This document shows, in pieces, positions 1 through 6,997 of a stretch of 64,000 nucleotides of DNA; position 1 is the stretch's first letter; each line of letters begins with the position of its first letter. The DNA comes from Clostridium sp. OF03-18AA. GTDB taxonomy: Bacteria; Bacillota; Clostridia; Lachnospirales; Lachnospiraceae. The position numbers and the translations under genes are program-made. The stretch covers positions 186,001 to 250,000 of the forward strand of contig NZ_QUEP01000001.1 of the NCBI RefSeq assembly GCF_003478035.1. The letters are read 5' to 3'. Below the pieces are notes generated by a model. It had not been told where the DNA came from. It was given only the letters and a program-made list of their open reading frames with translations, and made no database searches.

Positions 1-788
1 ATAGTTTCGGATGTTTTGAGGCCGTGATTCCAATTCTGGATGAACTTAACACTGTTAACTCTGATCGTGCGAATGATATTGCTCAGTTTGTCCAATCTCT
101 CTTGTGGTTCCATAACTGTGAACTGGATGAAGATCAGAAAAAGCAGATTGTAGATGGAAACGGCATGATTGTAACGAAGAGTGCTGGAGACGGACGAGAT
201 GCGAAAATCACTTATCTCACGCAGACGTTAAATCAGTCAGAGATTCAATCCTATGTAGACTACTTAAAAGGAGAAACGCAAGAAATCTCTGGTGTGCCGA
301 TGTTTGGCATTTCTACGGGCGGATCCACGGGAACAGCAACAAGTATGTCAAATGGGTACTCTGAAGCAGATTCAAGGGCGCAGACAAGCGAACAGGAATT
401 TGAACAGTCGGAACGTCGTGCAATTAAGATGATGCTTGCGATTGCTCGTCATGATAAGAATAAAGATGATGCGGACATTGGTAGTCTGAGAGTTTCTGAT
501 GTGGGAATTAAATTCTCCCGCAACAAGACATACAATCTTACCGACAAGGTCAACGCATGGGCGACAATGCTCAAGAATGGCGCTGATCCTCTTAGGGCAA
601 CAGAGATTGCTTCATTCACGACAGACCCGCAGCAGTTTACTGTTGACTCAATGAAAATGATTAAAAAGATACAAGAATCATATGCTGCAAGCGACAGTTC
701 AGCGACCGAGATAGAACCGGATGCTGATAAAATCATGCAGGATAATTCGGATCAGAGCAAAAACAGCCCTCTATCCGGGAAATTATAA
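1..788 (+). CDS. Phage portal protein, C-terminal part (5' end outside window)
   Basis: The frame is open to the left edge, so this is the C-terminal ~262 residues of a longer protein. The portal forms the dodecameric ring at one capsid vertex through which DNA is packaged and released, and to which the connector binds. The segment beginning GCFE.VIPILDELN and NSDRANDIAQFVQSL is typical of SPP1/Gp6-type portals of Gram-positive phages. It is followed by a helical crown-like C-terminus and an Asp/Ser-rich tail. It sits directly before scaffold and capsid genes, the standard morphogenetic order. The assignment to the portal family is by recognition of the sequence; the clip domain and N-terminus cannot be seen. 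Confidence 0.85.
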   Translation, partial: SFGCFEAVIPILDELNTVNSDRANDIAQFVQSLLWFHNCELDEDQKKQIVDGNGMIVTKSAGDGRDAKITYLTQTLNQSEIQSYVDYLKGETQEISGVPMFGISTGGSTGTATSMSNGYSEADSRAQTSEQEFEQSERRAIKMMLAIARHDKNKDDADIGSLRVSDVGIKFSRNKTYNLTDKVNAWATMLKNGADPLRATEIASFTTDPQQFTVDSMKMIKKIQESYAASDSSATEIEPDADKIMQDNSDQSKNSPLSGKL

Positions 789-931
789 AATCAAGCGCTC
801 AGAGATGGGGGCTTTTTATTATGCGGCAGAGAAGCCGCCATACAAGTTTCGCAGCAGAAAACTTCGGAGAAGAAGTATAAAAGCGCAAATTTTAACAGGC
901 AGAGAAGCCTTAAAAACGCAGGAGGTTATTT

Positions 932-1516
932 ATGGTGGATTGGAAAGCTATTTTAGGAAGTGCTTACAGCGAAGGAATGACAGATGAAGAGGCGCAGGCG
1001 AAGTTCAATGAGCTTTATATGCCGAGGGCAGATCACGACAGAGAGATTCAGAAAAACAAGACTCTCATCGACCAGTATACTGCTCAGATTGCCGAGAATA
1101 AGCGTAAGCAGAGAGAACAGATGTCAGAGTCTGAGAAAGCGGAAGCAGAGCGCAAAGAACAGTGGGATGCAATGGTGAAAAAGAACCAGGATCTTGAGAG
1201 GACTCTTAAGATTTCCGAACTGGCTGGTGCCTACATGGAAAGAGGCTTTGATAAGGATTTTGCAACAGAGACCGCAACAGCCATGTACGACGGAGACAAT
1301 GCAACTGTTCTCAGCAATGAAAAAATCTTTGCGGATAAGCGGGAAGCATCTCTCAAGAGTGCTTGGGAGAAGGAGTATCAGGTAAATCCTCCGGCTGGCA
1401 ATGGTTCTGGAAAAGTGGACCTCTCCAAACAGATCGCAGAAGCCCAGGAGCGTGGCGATATGGTTGCCTACGCTTCTTTAGTTCGCCAGCAGAGCGAAAT
1501 GAATGCAAAAAGATAG
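932..1516 (+). CDS. Phage capsid scaffold (DUF4355/GP20-like)
   Basis: A 194-residue, strongly charged, mostly helical protein. The central stretch (residues ~30-100) is rich in Lys/Glu/Gln and should form a coiled coil. The C-terminus is short and basic, the part that usually contacts the capsid protein in scaffolds. Scaffolds guide procapsid assembly and then leave the shell. Length, composition and position between portal and major capsid gene all fit. The start has a good AGGAGG site about 8 bases upstream. The 140 bases before it hold no convincing gene. No protease domain is visible, so scaffold release rather than self-cleavage is likely, but this is inference. Confidence 0.8.
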   Translation: MVDWKAILGSAYSEGMTDEEAQAKFNELYMPRADHDREIQKNKTLIDQYTAQIAENKRKQREQMSESEKAEAERKEQWDAMVKKNQDLERTLKISELAGAYMERGFDKDFATETATAMYDGDNATVLSNEKIFADKREASLKSAWEKEYQVNPPAGNGSGKVDLSKQIAEAQERGDMVAYASLVRQQSEMNAKR

Positions 1517-1534
1517 AAAGGATAGGTAGAAAAT

Positions 1535-2830
1535 ATGGCAGATACATATGCAATGAGTGGAAATACCCCGAATTACAGTGGAATGCTGTTTAACAAGGGT
1601 AATACAAAGACTCCGTTTTCCACTATGATCGGAGCAAGACGGAAATCAACGAACCATACAGAGTTCGTGACCGGACAGGAGTTTGAAACAGCACAGGGGT
1701 CTCAGCCGGATATCTCTGAGAGCAAGTCCCTGACAGCTCCGGATTCCAGTATTGTGACAAGGGAGCAGAAAACGAACGTCACTCAAATTTTCCAGGAGTC
1801 CGTTGGTATTTCTTACGGTAAGATGTCCAACATGGGTACACTTGGTGGAATCAATGTTGCAGGACAGCAGCCGAACCCGCCGACTGAAGAAGATTTCCAG
1901 ATTGCCGCGAAGATGGCTAAAATCGCGCAGGACATCGAGTATACCTTCATCAATGGTGTATACCAGAAATCTACAGGTGACAGCGTAGCCAACAGATCCC
2001 GTGGACTTTTGAATGCCATTACTTCAAACGCAATTGATGCTGATGGCAAGCCGCTTAGCTTTTTACTTCTCTGTGAGGCATTAAAACTTATCGATGACAG
2101 CAATGGTTCTCTTGATGGACTTATTCTCGGTCTCGATGCCACAAGTAGAATGCAGCTGAATGCTGACGCTGCGGCGAACGGTCTGACTATCGTCAATGCG
2201 GGCAGAGTTGTAAATGGTATTGCTATCGATACCGTACTCACTCCACTTGGAACAGTAGGCATTAGAAGTCTTAAATATCTTCCGGCCGGTACGGTCGCTG
2301 TCTTTGATCCGTTAGTAATGGCTCCAGTTGAGCAGCCGGTACCGGGCAAAGGAAACTTCTTCCTCGAGGAACTCGCTAAGACTGGCGCGGGCACTAAGAA
2401 ACAGATCTTTGGCCAGATTGGTCTTGATCATGGACCGGAGTGGTATGCTGCGAAGATTACAGGACTGTCTACAAACATGCCGAAGAACGGTGATCTCGCT
2501 CGTAAGGTATATCAGATTTCTGCATCTGATCTTGCTGACGAACCGGCTCTTGGAAAGCTGACAGTGGCATCTGTGGCGAGTACAACAACAGTTGGAAAAA
2601 CAAAGGTCACAGTAACTCCGGCAAAGGATAGTGGCAATTCCTATAAGTACAAAGTTGGAAGCAACGCGACAGGCGTTGTGCTGAACCAGAATGTACAGAC
2701 ATGGCAGGCATGGAACGGCACAGATGAGATCGAAGCAACATCCGGCCAGGTAATCACCATCGTAGAGTGCGATGCAAGTTATAAAGCTGTGAAGGCAGGT
2801 AGCGCAACAGTTAAATCTAAAACAGAGTAG
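1535..2830 (+). CDS. Phage major capsid protein, SU10-like (DUF5309)
   Basis: A 431-residue HK97-fold-type capsid subunit. The N-terminal third, with TPFSTMIG, EFVTGQEF and the run SSIVTREQKTNVTQIFQ, matches the SU10/DUF5309 capsid family. Residues 1 to ~340 form the shell domain. The last ~90 residues (from about residue 343) are Thr/Val/Ser/Lys-rich with alternating strands and look like an appended immunoglobulin-like or decoration domain exposed on the capsid. The gene lies 18 bases after the scaffold with its own ribosome binding site, as expected for the most highly made structural protein. No cleavable N-terminal delta domain is apparent, in keeping with a separate scaffold gene. Confidence 0.88.
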   Translation: MADTYAMSGNTPNYSGMLFNKGNTKTPFSTMIGARRKSTNHTEFVTGQEFETAQGSQPDISESKSLTAPDSSIVTREQKTNVTQIFQESVGISYGKMSNMGTLGGINVAGQQPNPPTEEDFQIAAKMAKIAQDIEYTFINGVYQKSTGDSVANRSRGLLNAITSNAIDADGKPLSFLLLCEALKLIDDSNGSLDGLILGLDATSRMQLNADAAANGLTIVNAGRVVNGIAIDTVLTPLGTVGIRSLKYLPAGTVAVFDPLVMAPVEQPVPGKGNFFLEELAKTGAGTKKQIFGQIGLDHGPEWYAAKITGLSTNMPKNGDLARKVYQISASDLADEPALGKLTVASVASTTTVGKTKVTVTPAKDSGNSYKYKVGSNATGVVLNQNVQTWQAWNGTDEIEATSGQVITIVECDASYKAVKAGSATVKSKTE

Positions 2831-2846
2831 AGTGAGGTGAGAATGA

Positions 2847-3167
2847 GTGGAATCGGAAATCTTAGCTGATGTTATGGCATATCTCGGTGATGAGGTGGCA
2901 GAGTCGGACAAGCCGGTTCTGCTCATCCTCGTTAATCGCGCTATTCGTAAGGTTTGTACGAAGCGTTATCCGTTCGGTTATTCGGACGATGAAAAAACGA
3001 AAGCCGTGGAAAAGTATCGGGACACGATCTTTGAAGCGGCTGTTTATTACTGGGCAAAGCAGGGTGCTGATGGAGAGAGTTCTCATAGCGAGAATTCCAT
3101 CTCTCGGACCTACAACTCAGAGGGTGATATCTTTTTCGATGTAGTTCCGATGGTAAAGGTAATGTAA
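2847..3167 (+). CDS. Phage head-tail connector protein (gp6-like)
   Basis: A 106-residue helical protein. It opens with a helix that reads like DNA-packaging adaptor proteins (ESEILADVMAYLGD), followed by LLILVNRAIRKV and an aromatic helix ending YYWAKQGADG, then the conserved Arg-Thr-Tyr region. Such adaptors form a ring below the portal. The start is GTG at 2847, chosen because an AGGTGAG-type site precedes it and the nearby ATG in another frame stops after eight codons. It follows the capsid gene by 16 bases. The family assignment rests on size, position and helical pattern. Confidence 0.72.
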   Translation: MESEILADVMAYLGDEVAESDKPVLLILVNRAIRKVCTKRYPFGYSDDEKTKAVEKYRDTIFEAAVYYWAKQGADGESSHSENSISRTYNSEGDIFFDVVPMVKVM

Positions 3168-3194
3168 CCCCTCGAAATCGAGGAGTTATAACGT

Positions 3195-3293
3195 GTGGAA
3201 ATCCATACGAATAAGAAAGACGGTGCGTGTCCGACTACACCTCCCGGTCGGATGCAGGGTATGTGTATGGAATGGTGGTGGGCAAGCACATGA
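3195..3293 (+). CDS. Putative 32-residue phage peptide upstream of the Tad2-like gene
   Basis: A short frame starting with GTG at 3195, 9 bases after an AGGAG (3181-3185). It encodes a 32-residue peptide containing CPTTPPGRM and a Met/Trp-rich end. Its TGA overlaps an in-frame ATG (3290) of the following DUF2829 gene, an arrangement typical of translational coupling. A small hairpin (CCTCGAAATCGAGG, 3170-3183) sits just before it. No family is recognised. It could be a leader peptide or simply chance, so the call is weak. Confidence 0.35.
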   Translation: MEIHTNKKDGACPTTPPGRMQGMCMEWWWAST

Positions 3294-3325
3294 TCGTCGT
3301 AAACGGGAGGAAAGTGGAGGTTATC

Positions 3326-3808
3326 ATGACAAGAAAAGAAGAGCTGTTTGCGTATTATAAGTCAGTGAAGGATAGAGCCGTTTGTGTTACACTCTTCATA
3401 AAGATGCCGACAGGAGAAACAGAGGTTATCTCTAATTCAAATATCGAAGCGAAGATGGCATATATCGACAAGACCTATGATGATGAACTTGTTCATTCCG
3501 GCTGTAAACAGATCTGCATTGAGAACTATGCCTTTGCGTGCATAGATGACGCGATGGATTTCGGCAGTGCAATCATGAACATGAAGGAAGGACATAAGGT
3601 TGCCCGCAAGGGTTGGAACGGAAAGCACCAGTATATTCAACTTGCTTCTGGAATTTCATATAAGACGCCGGATGGAAAAATCGTCAACTGTAAACATGAA
3701 GCAATCGGTAACCACGCTATTGCGTTTGTAGGAACCAGTGGTGTACAGATGGGTTGGCTTGCGTCCCAAGCAGATATGCTTGCTGAGGACTGGATGGTCG
3801 TAGAGTAA
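3326..3808 (+). CDS. DUF2829 (Tad2-like anti-Thoeris) domain protein with N-terminal extension
   Basis: A 160-residue protein. Residues ~77-160 are a complete DUF2829 domain, seen from MDFGSAI, KVARKGWNGK, GWLASQADMLAEDW and the terminal MVVE. DUF2829 proteins include Tad2, a phage protein that soaks up the glyco-cyclic ADP-ribose signal of Thoeris defence. Residues 1-76 are an extra domain of mixed alpha/beta character that I do not recognise. The ATG at 3326 is preferred because GGAGG ends five bases upstream; an in-frame ATG at 3290 is possible and would add 12 residues. It lies among head genes, an odd place for a counter-defence gene, and is followed by a terminator-like hairpin. Signal binding is inferred from the family. 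Confidence 0.8.
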   Translation: MTRKEELFAYYKSVKDRAVCVTLFIKMPTGETEVISNSNIEAKMAYIDKTYDDELVHSGCKQICIENYAFACIDDAMDFGSAIMNMKEGHKVARKGWNGKHQYIQLASGISYKTPDGKIVNCKHEAIGNHAIAFVGTSGVQMGWLASQADMLAEDWMVVE

Positions 3809-3832
3809 GAGAGATTTAGTTCTCTCTTTTTT
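3808..3832 (+). terminator. Hairpin with T-run after the Tad2-like gene
   Basis: AGAGAGA pairs with TCTCTCT across a six-base loop and is followed by a run of six Ts. It sits between co-directional late genes and so probably reduces rather than ends transcription. Confidence 0.5.
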
Positions 3833-3850
3833 CTTTGCGAGAAGGAGAAG

Positions 3851-4282
3851 ATGATGAGGGCGTTGAAACGCAATAAGGTCAAGCTGTGGTATCAACTCTA
3901 CGATGCCAATATTCCCGTTTATGAAACGGATCTTGATGGAAATCCTGTTCTCGATCCAGCGACCGGGAATCCGCTTCTAACAGGTGAGTACATAACCGGA
4001 TATAAGAGTCCGGTGTTGTTCAAAGCGAATGTTTCTCCGGCCCGTTCTGAGGCGTCTACAGATCCATTTGGCGTGAATGTAGAGTATGACAAGACCATTT
4101 GCTCATGTGATATGGATTTGCCAATTGATGAACTTTCGATGTTATTCGTTGACAAAAAACCACAATATGACGAAGAAGGAAATCTTCTCAATGATCCGGA
4201 TTACAAGGTGGTCAAGGTGGCGAAGAGCCTTAATTCTCTATTGATTGCAATTAAGAAGAAAACGGAGGATGCAGATGGCTAA
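3851..4282 (+). CDS. Putative phage head closure / head-tail joining protein
   Basis: A 143-residue protein placed between the connector and the neck protein, where the head-closure (stopper) protein normally lies. It starts MMRALKRNKVKLWYQLYD, has a Gly/Asn/Pro-containing hairpin (GNPVLDPATGNPLLTGEY) and a segment on SPVLFKANVSPARSEAS that resembles structural proteins of gut Firmicute phages. A GAAGGAG site precedes the start. Its end overlaps the next gene by 8 bases. I recognise the position and general type but not a precise family. Confidence 0.55.
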   Translation: MMRALKRNKVKLWYQLYDANIPVYETDLDGNPVLDPATGNPLLTGEYITGYKSPVLFKANVSPARSEASTDPFGVNVEYDKTICSCDMDLPIDELSMLFVDKKPQYDEEGNLLNDPDYKVVKVAKSLNSLLIAIKKKTEDADG

Positions 4283-4571
4283 ATATAGAAAGAAGCCAGT
4301 TGAAATTGAAGCAATTCAGTGGACTGGTGAAAATCAGCGAGAAATGTTCGACTTTCTTACCAATGGTGAGAAGAAAGACGAGTACATGACTTCTTCTGGA
4401 GAGACCTTTCGTATAGATCATTTTGCTATAGAGGGTGGTTTGATCATTAAGACTTTAGAAGGCGAGCATGTAGCGAGTATCGGAGACTATATCATCAAAG
4501 GTGTTGCTGGTGAATTTTACCCATGTAAGCCGGATATCTTCGCAAAGACATACGATCTTGCAGAGGAGTAA
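4275..4571 (+). CDS. Small phage protein of the MAKYRKKPV.IEA.QWTG type (PGDYG-like)
   Basis: A 98-residue protein. It begins MAKYRKKPVEIEAIQWTG and has IGDYIIKGVAGEFYPCKPDIF toward its end in two pieces, a layout seen in many small phage proteins often labelled PGDYG-domain. ATG 4275 is chosen because GGAGG lies six bases upstream; an upstream in-frame start would lose that site. The gene overlaps the preceding one. Function is unknown; such genes commonly occur as small additions within structural modules, and this one may be a moron rather than part of the virion. Confidence 0.65.
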   Translation: MAKYRKKPVEIEAIQWTGENQREMFDFLTNGEKKDEYMTSSGETFRIDHFAIEGGLIIKTLEGEHVASIGDYIIKGVAGEFYPCKPDIFAKTYDLAEE

Positions 4572-4577
4572 ACGCTC

Positions 4578-5108
4578 ATGGCTAAAAAAGTAATCCGCGG
4601 AGACCTGTCAGCAAAGGGAATCCAAAGCATTATTGATCAGCTCAAGGGCTACAAGACAGATCTCCACCGTAAAGCGGAGCTATTCTGTGAGAAACTTGCA
4701 GAATCTGGGTTGGAAGTCGCAGAGAGCCATATTGCGGAGTCTCCGCTGGGTAAAACGATATCAGTTCGTATAGATATGGAACAGGCAGATGCTGGATGCA
4801 AGGCGATGCTGATTGCAACGGGACAGAAAAAGTCAAATGACTATGGCACCATTTCTACTCTACTCATGGTTGAGTTCGGTGCAGGTATTCACTACAACTC
4901 CAATGCCAATCCAAAAGCCGGTGAGATGGGCTACGGTGTCGGAACTTTCCTGGGACAGATCCATGCATTTGAAGATGGATGGTATTACTGGGGCGAAGAT
5001 GAAAAGTGGCACTATACGCATGGTATAAAGGCTACAATGCCGATGTATAACGCATCTGTAGCTATCCGTGAGAAGGTTCAAGAATGTGCAAAGGAGGTGT
5101 TTGGCTGA
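4578..5108 (+). CDS. Phage neck/minor tail protein (HK97 gp10-like)
   Basis: A 176-residue protein. The N-terminal helix (residues ~15-55) is followed by a beta-rich part with LMVEFGAGIHYN, GEMGYGVGTF and an aromatic stretch ending in GIKATMPMYNA, the usual end of gp10-family neck proteins. These join the tail to the head-completion complex. It starts six bases after the previous stop and its own TGA overlaps the ATG of the next gene (TGATG), so the two are probably translationally coupled. Confidence 0.78.
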   Translation: MAKKVIRGDLSAKGIQSIIDQLKGYKTDLHRKAELFCEKLAESGLEVAESHIAESPLGKTISVRIDMEQADAGCKAMLIATGQKKSNDYGTISTLLMVEFGAGIHYNSNANPKAGEMGYGVGTFLGQIHAFEDGWYYWGEDEKWHYTHGIKATMPMYNASVAIREKVQECAKEVFG

Positions 5109-5491
5109 TGATTGATATCTCATCCAGAGTCTATTCTAATCTGGCGAATGACGAAACCTTGAAGAAGTATCTGAAAGGCAGTGGCACCACGAAGAATGAC
5201 AAGCCTCCGGCGTTCCCTTATATGTATGTGAAAACGCTTGGGGAACCGACCACAAGCGCATCTCTTCAGAATGATCAATGCGCGATAAAGGCTTCATTTG
5301 AAATCACAGTCTATGACTCTAAGTCAAGTACCACGGCTAAGCAACTGATATTCCATGTTGCAGAGCTAATGCGGCAGATGGGATTCACAATGAACTACGG
5401 ACCGACAGAAATAGACCGGTCAAGCACAACAGAAGCGTATCGTTGGCTCGCAAGGTTCAGAAGGACTTTTGGTGCTGGCGATTCATTATAA
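5108..5491 (+). CDS. Phage tail terminator / tail completion protein
   Basis: A 127-residue protein. The pattern is one N-terminal helix (SSRVYSNLAND), a central strand region with PAFPYMYVKTLG, and a second helix (AKQLIFHVAELMRQMGF) before a final strand pair. This is the alpha/beta plan of tail terminator proteins, which cap the tail tube at the head-proximal end. It lies between the neck protein and tail tube genes, the standard place. The ATG at 5108 overlaps the upstream stop; the longer upstream reading lacks a better site. Confidence 0.7.
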   Translation: MIDISSRVYSNLANDETLKKYLKGSGTTKNDKPPAFPYMYVKTLGEPTTSASLQNDQCAIKASFEITVYDSKSSTTAKQLIFHVAELMRQMGFTMNYGPTEIDRSSTTEAYRWLARFRRTFGAGDSL

Positions 5492-5498
5492 GACAACG

Positions 5499-5528
5499 GG
5501 ACCATCTTGGAGGTGGTTCTATTTTTTT
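5499..5528 (+). terminator. Hairpin with T-run before the tail tube gene
   Basis: ACCATC (5501-5506) pairs with GGTGGT (5512-5517, one wobble) over a five-base loop, and a T-rich run follows at 5520-5528. It lies between two late genes that must be made in very different amounts. Confidence 0.45.
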
Positions 5529-5554
5529 ACCTATTTTTAAGGAGGGCAAAATTT

Positions 5555-6040
5555 ATGGCAGCAAAAGCTATTGATTTAAGTACCGCGGGAATCAAGGTGG
5601 CGTATGCAATTGAGCAGACTGCCGGTACAAAGCCGACCGCATTTACCAATATCCCGAATCCGAAGAGTATTCCCGACACAAACCCGGAACCGTCTACTTA
5701 TGACTCCACTTCGCTGAATGCGACAGAATGGAAGACCTACATCGAGGGTCTGAAAGATATGGGTGGTGCGCTGGCAATCACATTTGGTATGTCACAGGTA
5801 TTCCTCGATATGTGGGAGAAACTTTGCGATGATGTAGAGACGTCAGCGGCATCCAACAAGCGTATGTGGATGGAGTTCTGGCATCCGAAGCTGACAAAGA
5901 GTTTCTTTTTCACTTGTGAGCCGACCAGACTTGGTTTCCCGTCCGCAGATGTAGATTCTATTTGGGACGCAGATGCGAACGTAACACCGACGGGCGAAAT
6001 CGGTTGGGCTGAAGCTATCGTACCGACAGACGCAGAGTAA
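5555..6040 (+). CDS. Phage major tail (tube) protein
   Basis: A 161-residue protein. It starts MAAKAIDLSTAGIKVAYA, then has a loop with Pro/Asn-rich SIPDTNPEPSTYDSTSL and a beta-rich remainder ending GEIGWAEAI. This is the character of tail tube subunits that stack as hexamers around the tape measure. ATG 5555 is used because GGAGGG stands ten bases upstream; the longer frame from 5507 begins in the hairpin region. Position just before the chaperone pair supports the call. Confidence 0.78.
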   Translation: MAAKAIDLSTAGIKVAYAIEQTAGTKPTAFTNIPNPKSIPDTNPEPSTYDSTSLNATEWKTYIEGLKDMGGALAITFGMSQVFLDMWEKLCDDVETSAASNKRMWMEFWHPKLTKSFFFTCEPTRLGFPSADVDSIWDADANVTPTGEIGWAEAIVPTDAE

Positions 6041-6066
6041 TCATAAGAACAGGGAGGTAAATTTCT

Positions 6067-6585
6067 ATGAAGACTTTAAAAATTGGCGATAAAGAGTATG
6101 TTCTGGAGTTCAGCTTTGAAGCTGCCAGTCATAAAGGCTGCATCAACAAGATGTTCAAGATGATGTCTGGATCCTATCTCGGTAGATCCGGTGTATCTGG
6201 TGCAGCAGACGAGACAAAAGCCGAAAGAGCATCAGCGCTCATTGATGGCGTCGCTGATATGTATTCCGAGATGCCGAATACCGTTCTCACAGCGTTCTAT
6301 GCCGGTTTACTGGAAAACAACGCTGTCATGAACGAGAAAGAAGCAGGAAAGCTTCTTAAGCAGTATTTCAAGGAGCATGCAGGAGATGAAACGGCGACAT
6401 TCCCGGGATTCTTCAATTTCATCAAGGAATGCATGGAAGATGACGGTTTTTTCAAACTGAGCGGGCTGGACAAGATGATCGAGAACCAGGCGAAAGCGAT
6501 GGCGGAGGAAGCTCCGGAGGAGACAGCCAAGTCCGGATCCGAGAAGACCAAACAGACCAAGGAGAAATCGACCTCTGCAAAATAA
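6067..6585 (+). CDS. Phage tail assembly chaperone, first frame (gpG-like)
   Basis: A 172-residue acidic protein with an early strand (MKTLKIGDKEYVLEFSFEA), helical middle and a Lys/Glu/Thr-rich low-complexity tail. In long-tailed phages the two genes just before the tape measure encode chaperones gpG and gpGT, which coat the tape measure during assembly. Size, order and the downstream companion in the -1 frame fit this. It follows the tube gene by 26 bases with a GGGAGG site. Confidence 0.72.
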   Translation: MKTLKIGDKEYVLEFSFEAASHKGCINKMFKMMSGSYLGRSGVSGAADETKAERASALIDGVADMYSEMPNTVLTAFYAGLLENNAVMNEKEAGKLLKQYFKEHAGDETATFPGFFNFIKECMEDDGFFKLSGLDKMIENQAKAMAEEAPEETAKSGSEKTKQTKEKSTSAK

Positions 6586-6599
6586 TTGAGGAAGAAACC

Positions 6600-6947
6600 T
6601 TGCCGTATGCTCTGATGATTGGTGTGCCGTATGATCTTTTCTGGCATCTGAATCCGCGAAAACTGAAAGCATTTGCTATGGCATATGCGCGGAGAAGGCA
6701 GGAACAGTTAGATGATATGTGGTACATGGGACAGCTTGTAGCGGCGGCTATGGATGCAACGGTATGTAACATGATGCCGTTTGTTAAGCGCCCGCAGAAG
6801 GGTAAATACCCGGAGAAGCCGATCAGAATCCTTCCAGAAACAGAAGCAGAACGCAAGGCGGCAGAAGAGCGGGAGCTTCAGAAGTTCATCGGATTCGCCG
6901 GTGCGCTTGAAAACAAAGTTAAATCGAAAACCACGAAGGGCGAGTGA
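6600..6947 (+). CDS. Phage tail assembly chaperone, second frame (gpT-like part)
   Basis: About 115 residues in the -1 frame relative to the preceding gene. Segments include YALMIGVPYDLFWHLNPRKL and ERRRQEQL-like helical parts, then a basic tail. A TTG at 6600 has a weak GAGG-type site, so independent translation is possible. However, the frame stays open upstream through IDLCKIIEEE, well before the TTG, which suggests it is normally fused to the first frame by ribosomal frameshifting. I saw no canonical slippery heptamer near 6540-6582, so the mechanism is unsettled. Confidence 0.65.
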   Translation: MPYALMIGVPYDLFWHLNPRKLKAFAMAYARRRQEQLDDMWYMGQLVAAAMDATVCNMMPFVKRPQKGKYPEKPIRILPETEAERKAAEERELQKFIGFAGALENKVKSKTTKGE

Positions 6948-6971
6948 TAGTCATGTCACCCGCCTTTTTTT
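6939..6971 (+). terminator. Terminator-like hairpin before the tape measure gene
   Basis: GGCGAGTGA pairs with TCACCCGCC and is followed by seven Ts. The left arm overlaps the end of the chaperone gene. Confidence 0.6.
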
Positions 6972-6997
6972 ATTTACAGAAAAGGTAGGTGAATACC

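Noticed and set aside
721-987. Open frame of 88 codons spanning the portal end and scaffold start
   Set aside because: It overlaps both neighbours in another frame, has no ribosome binding site and an unnatural basic composition.
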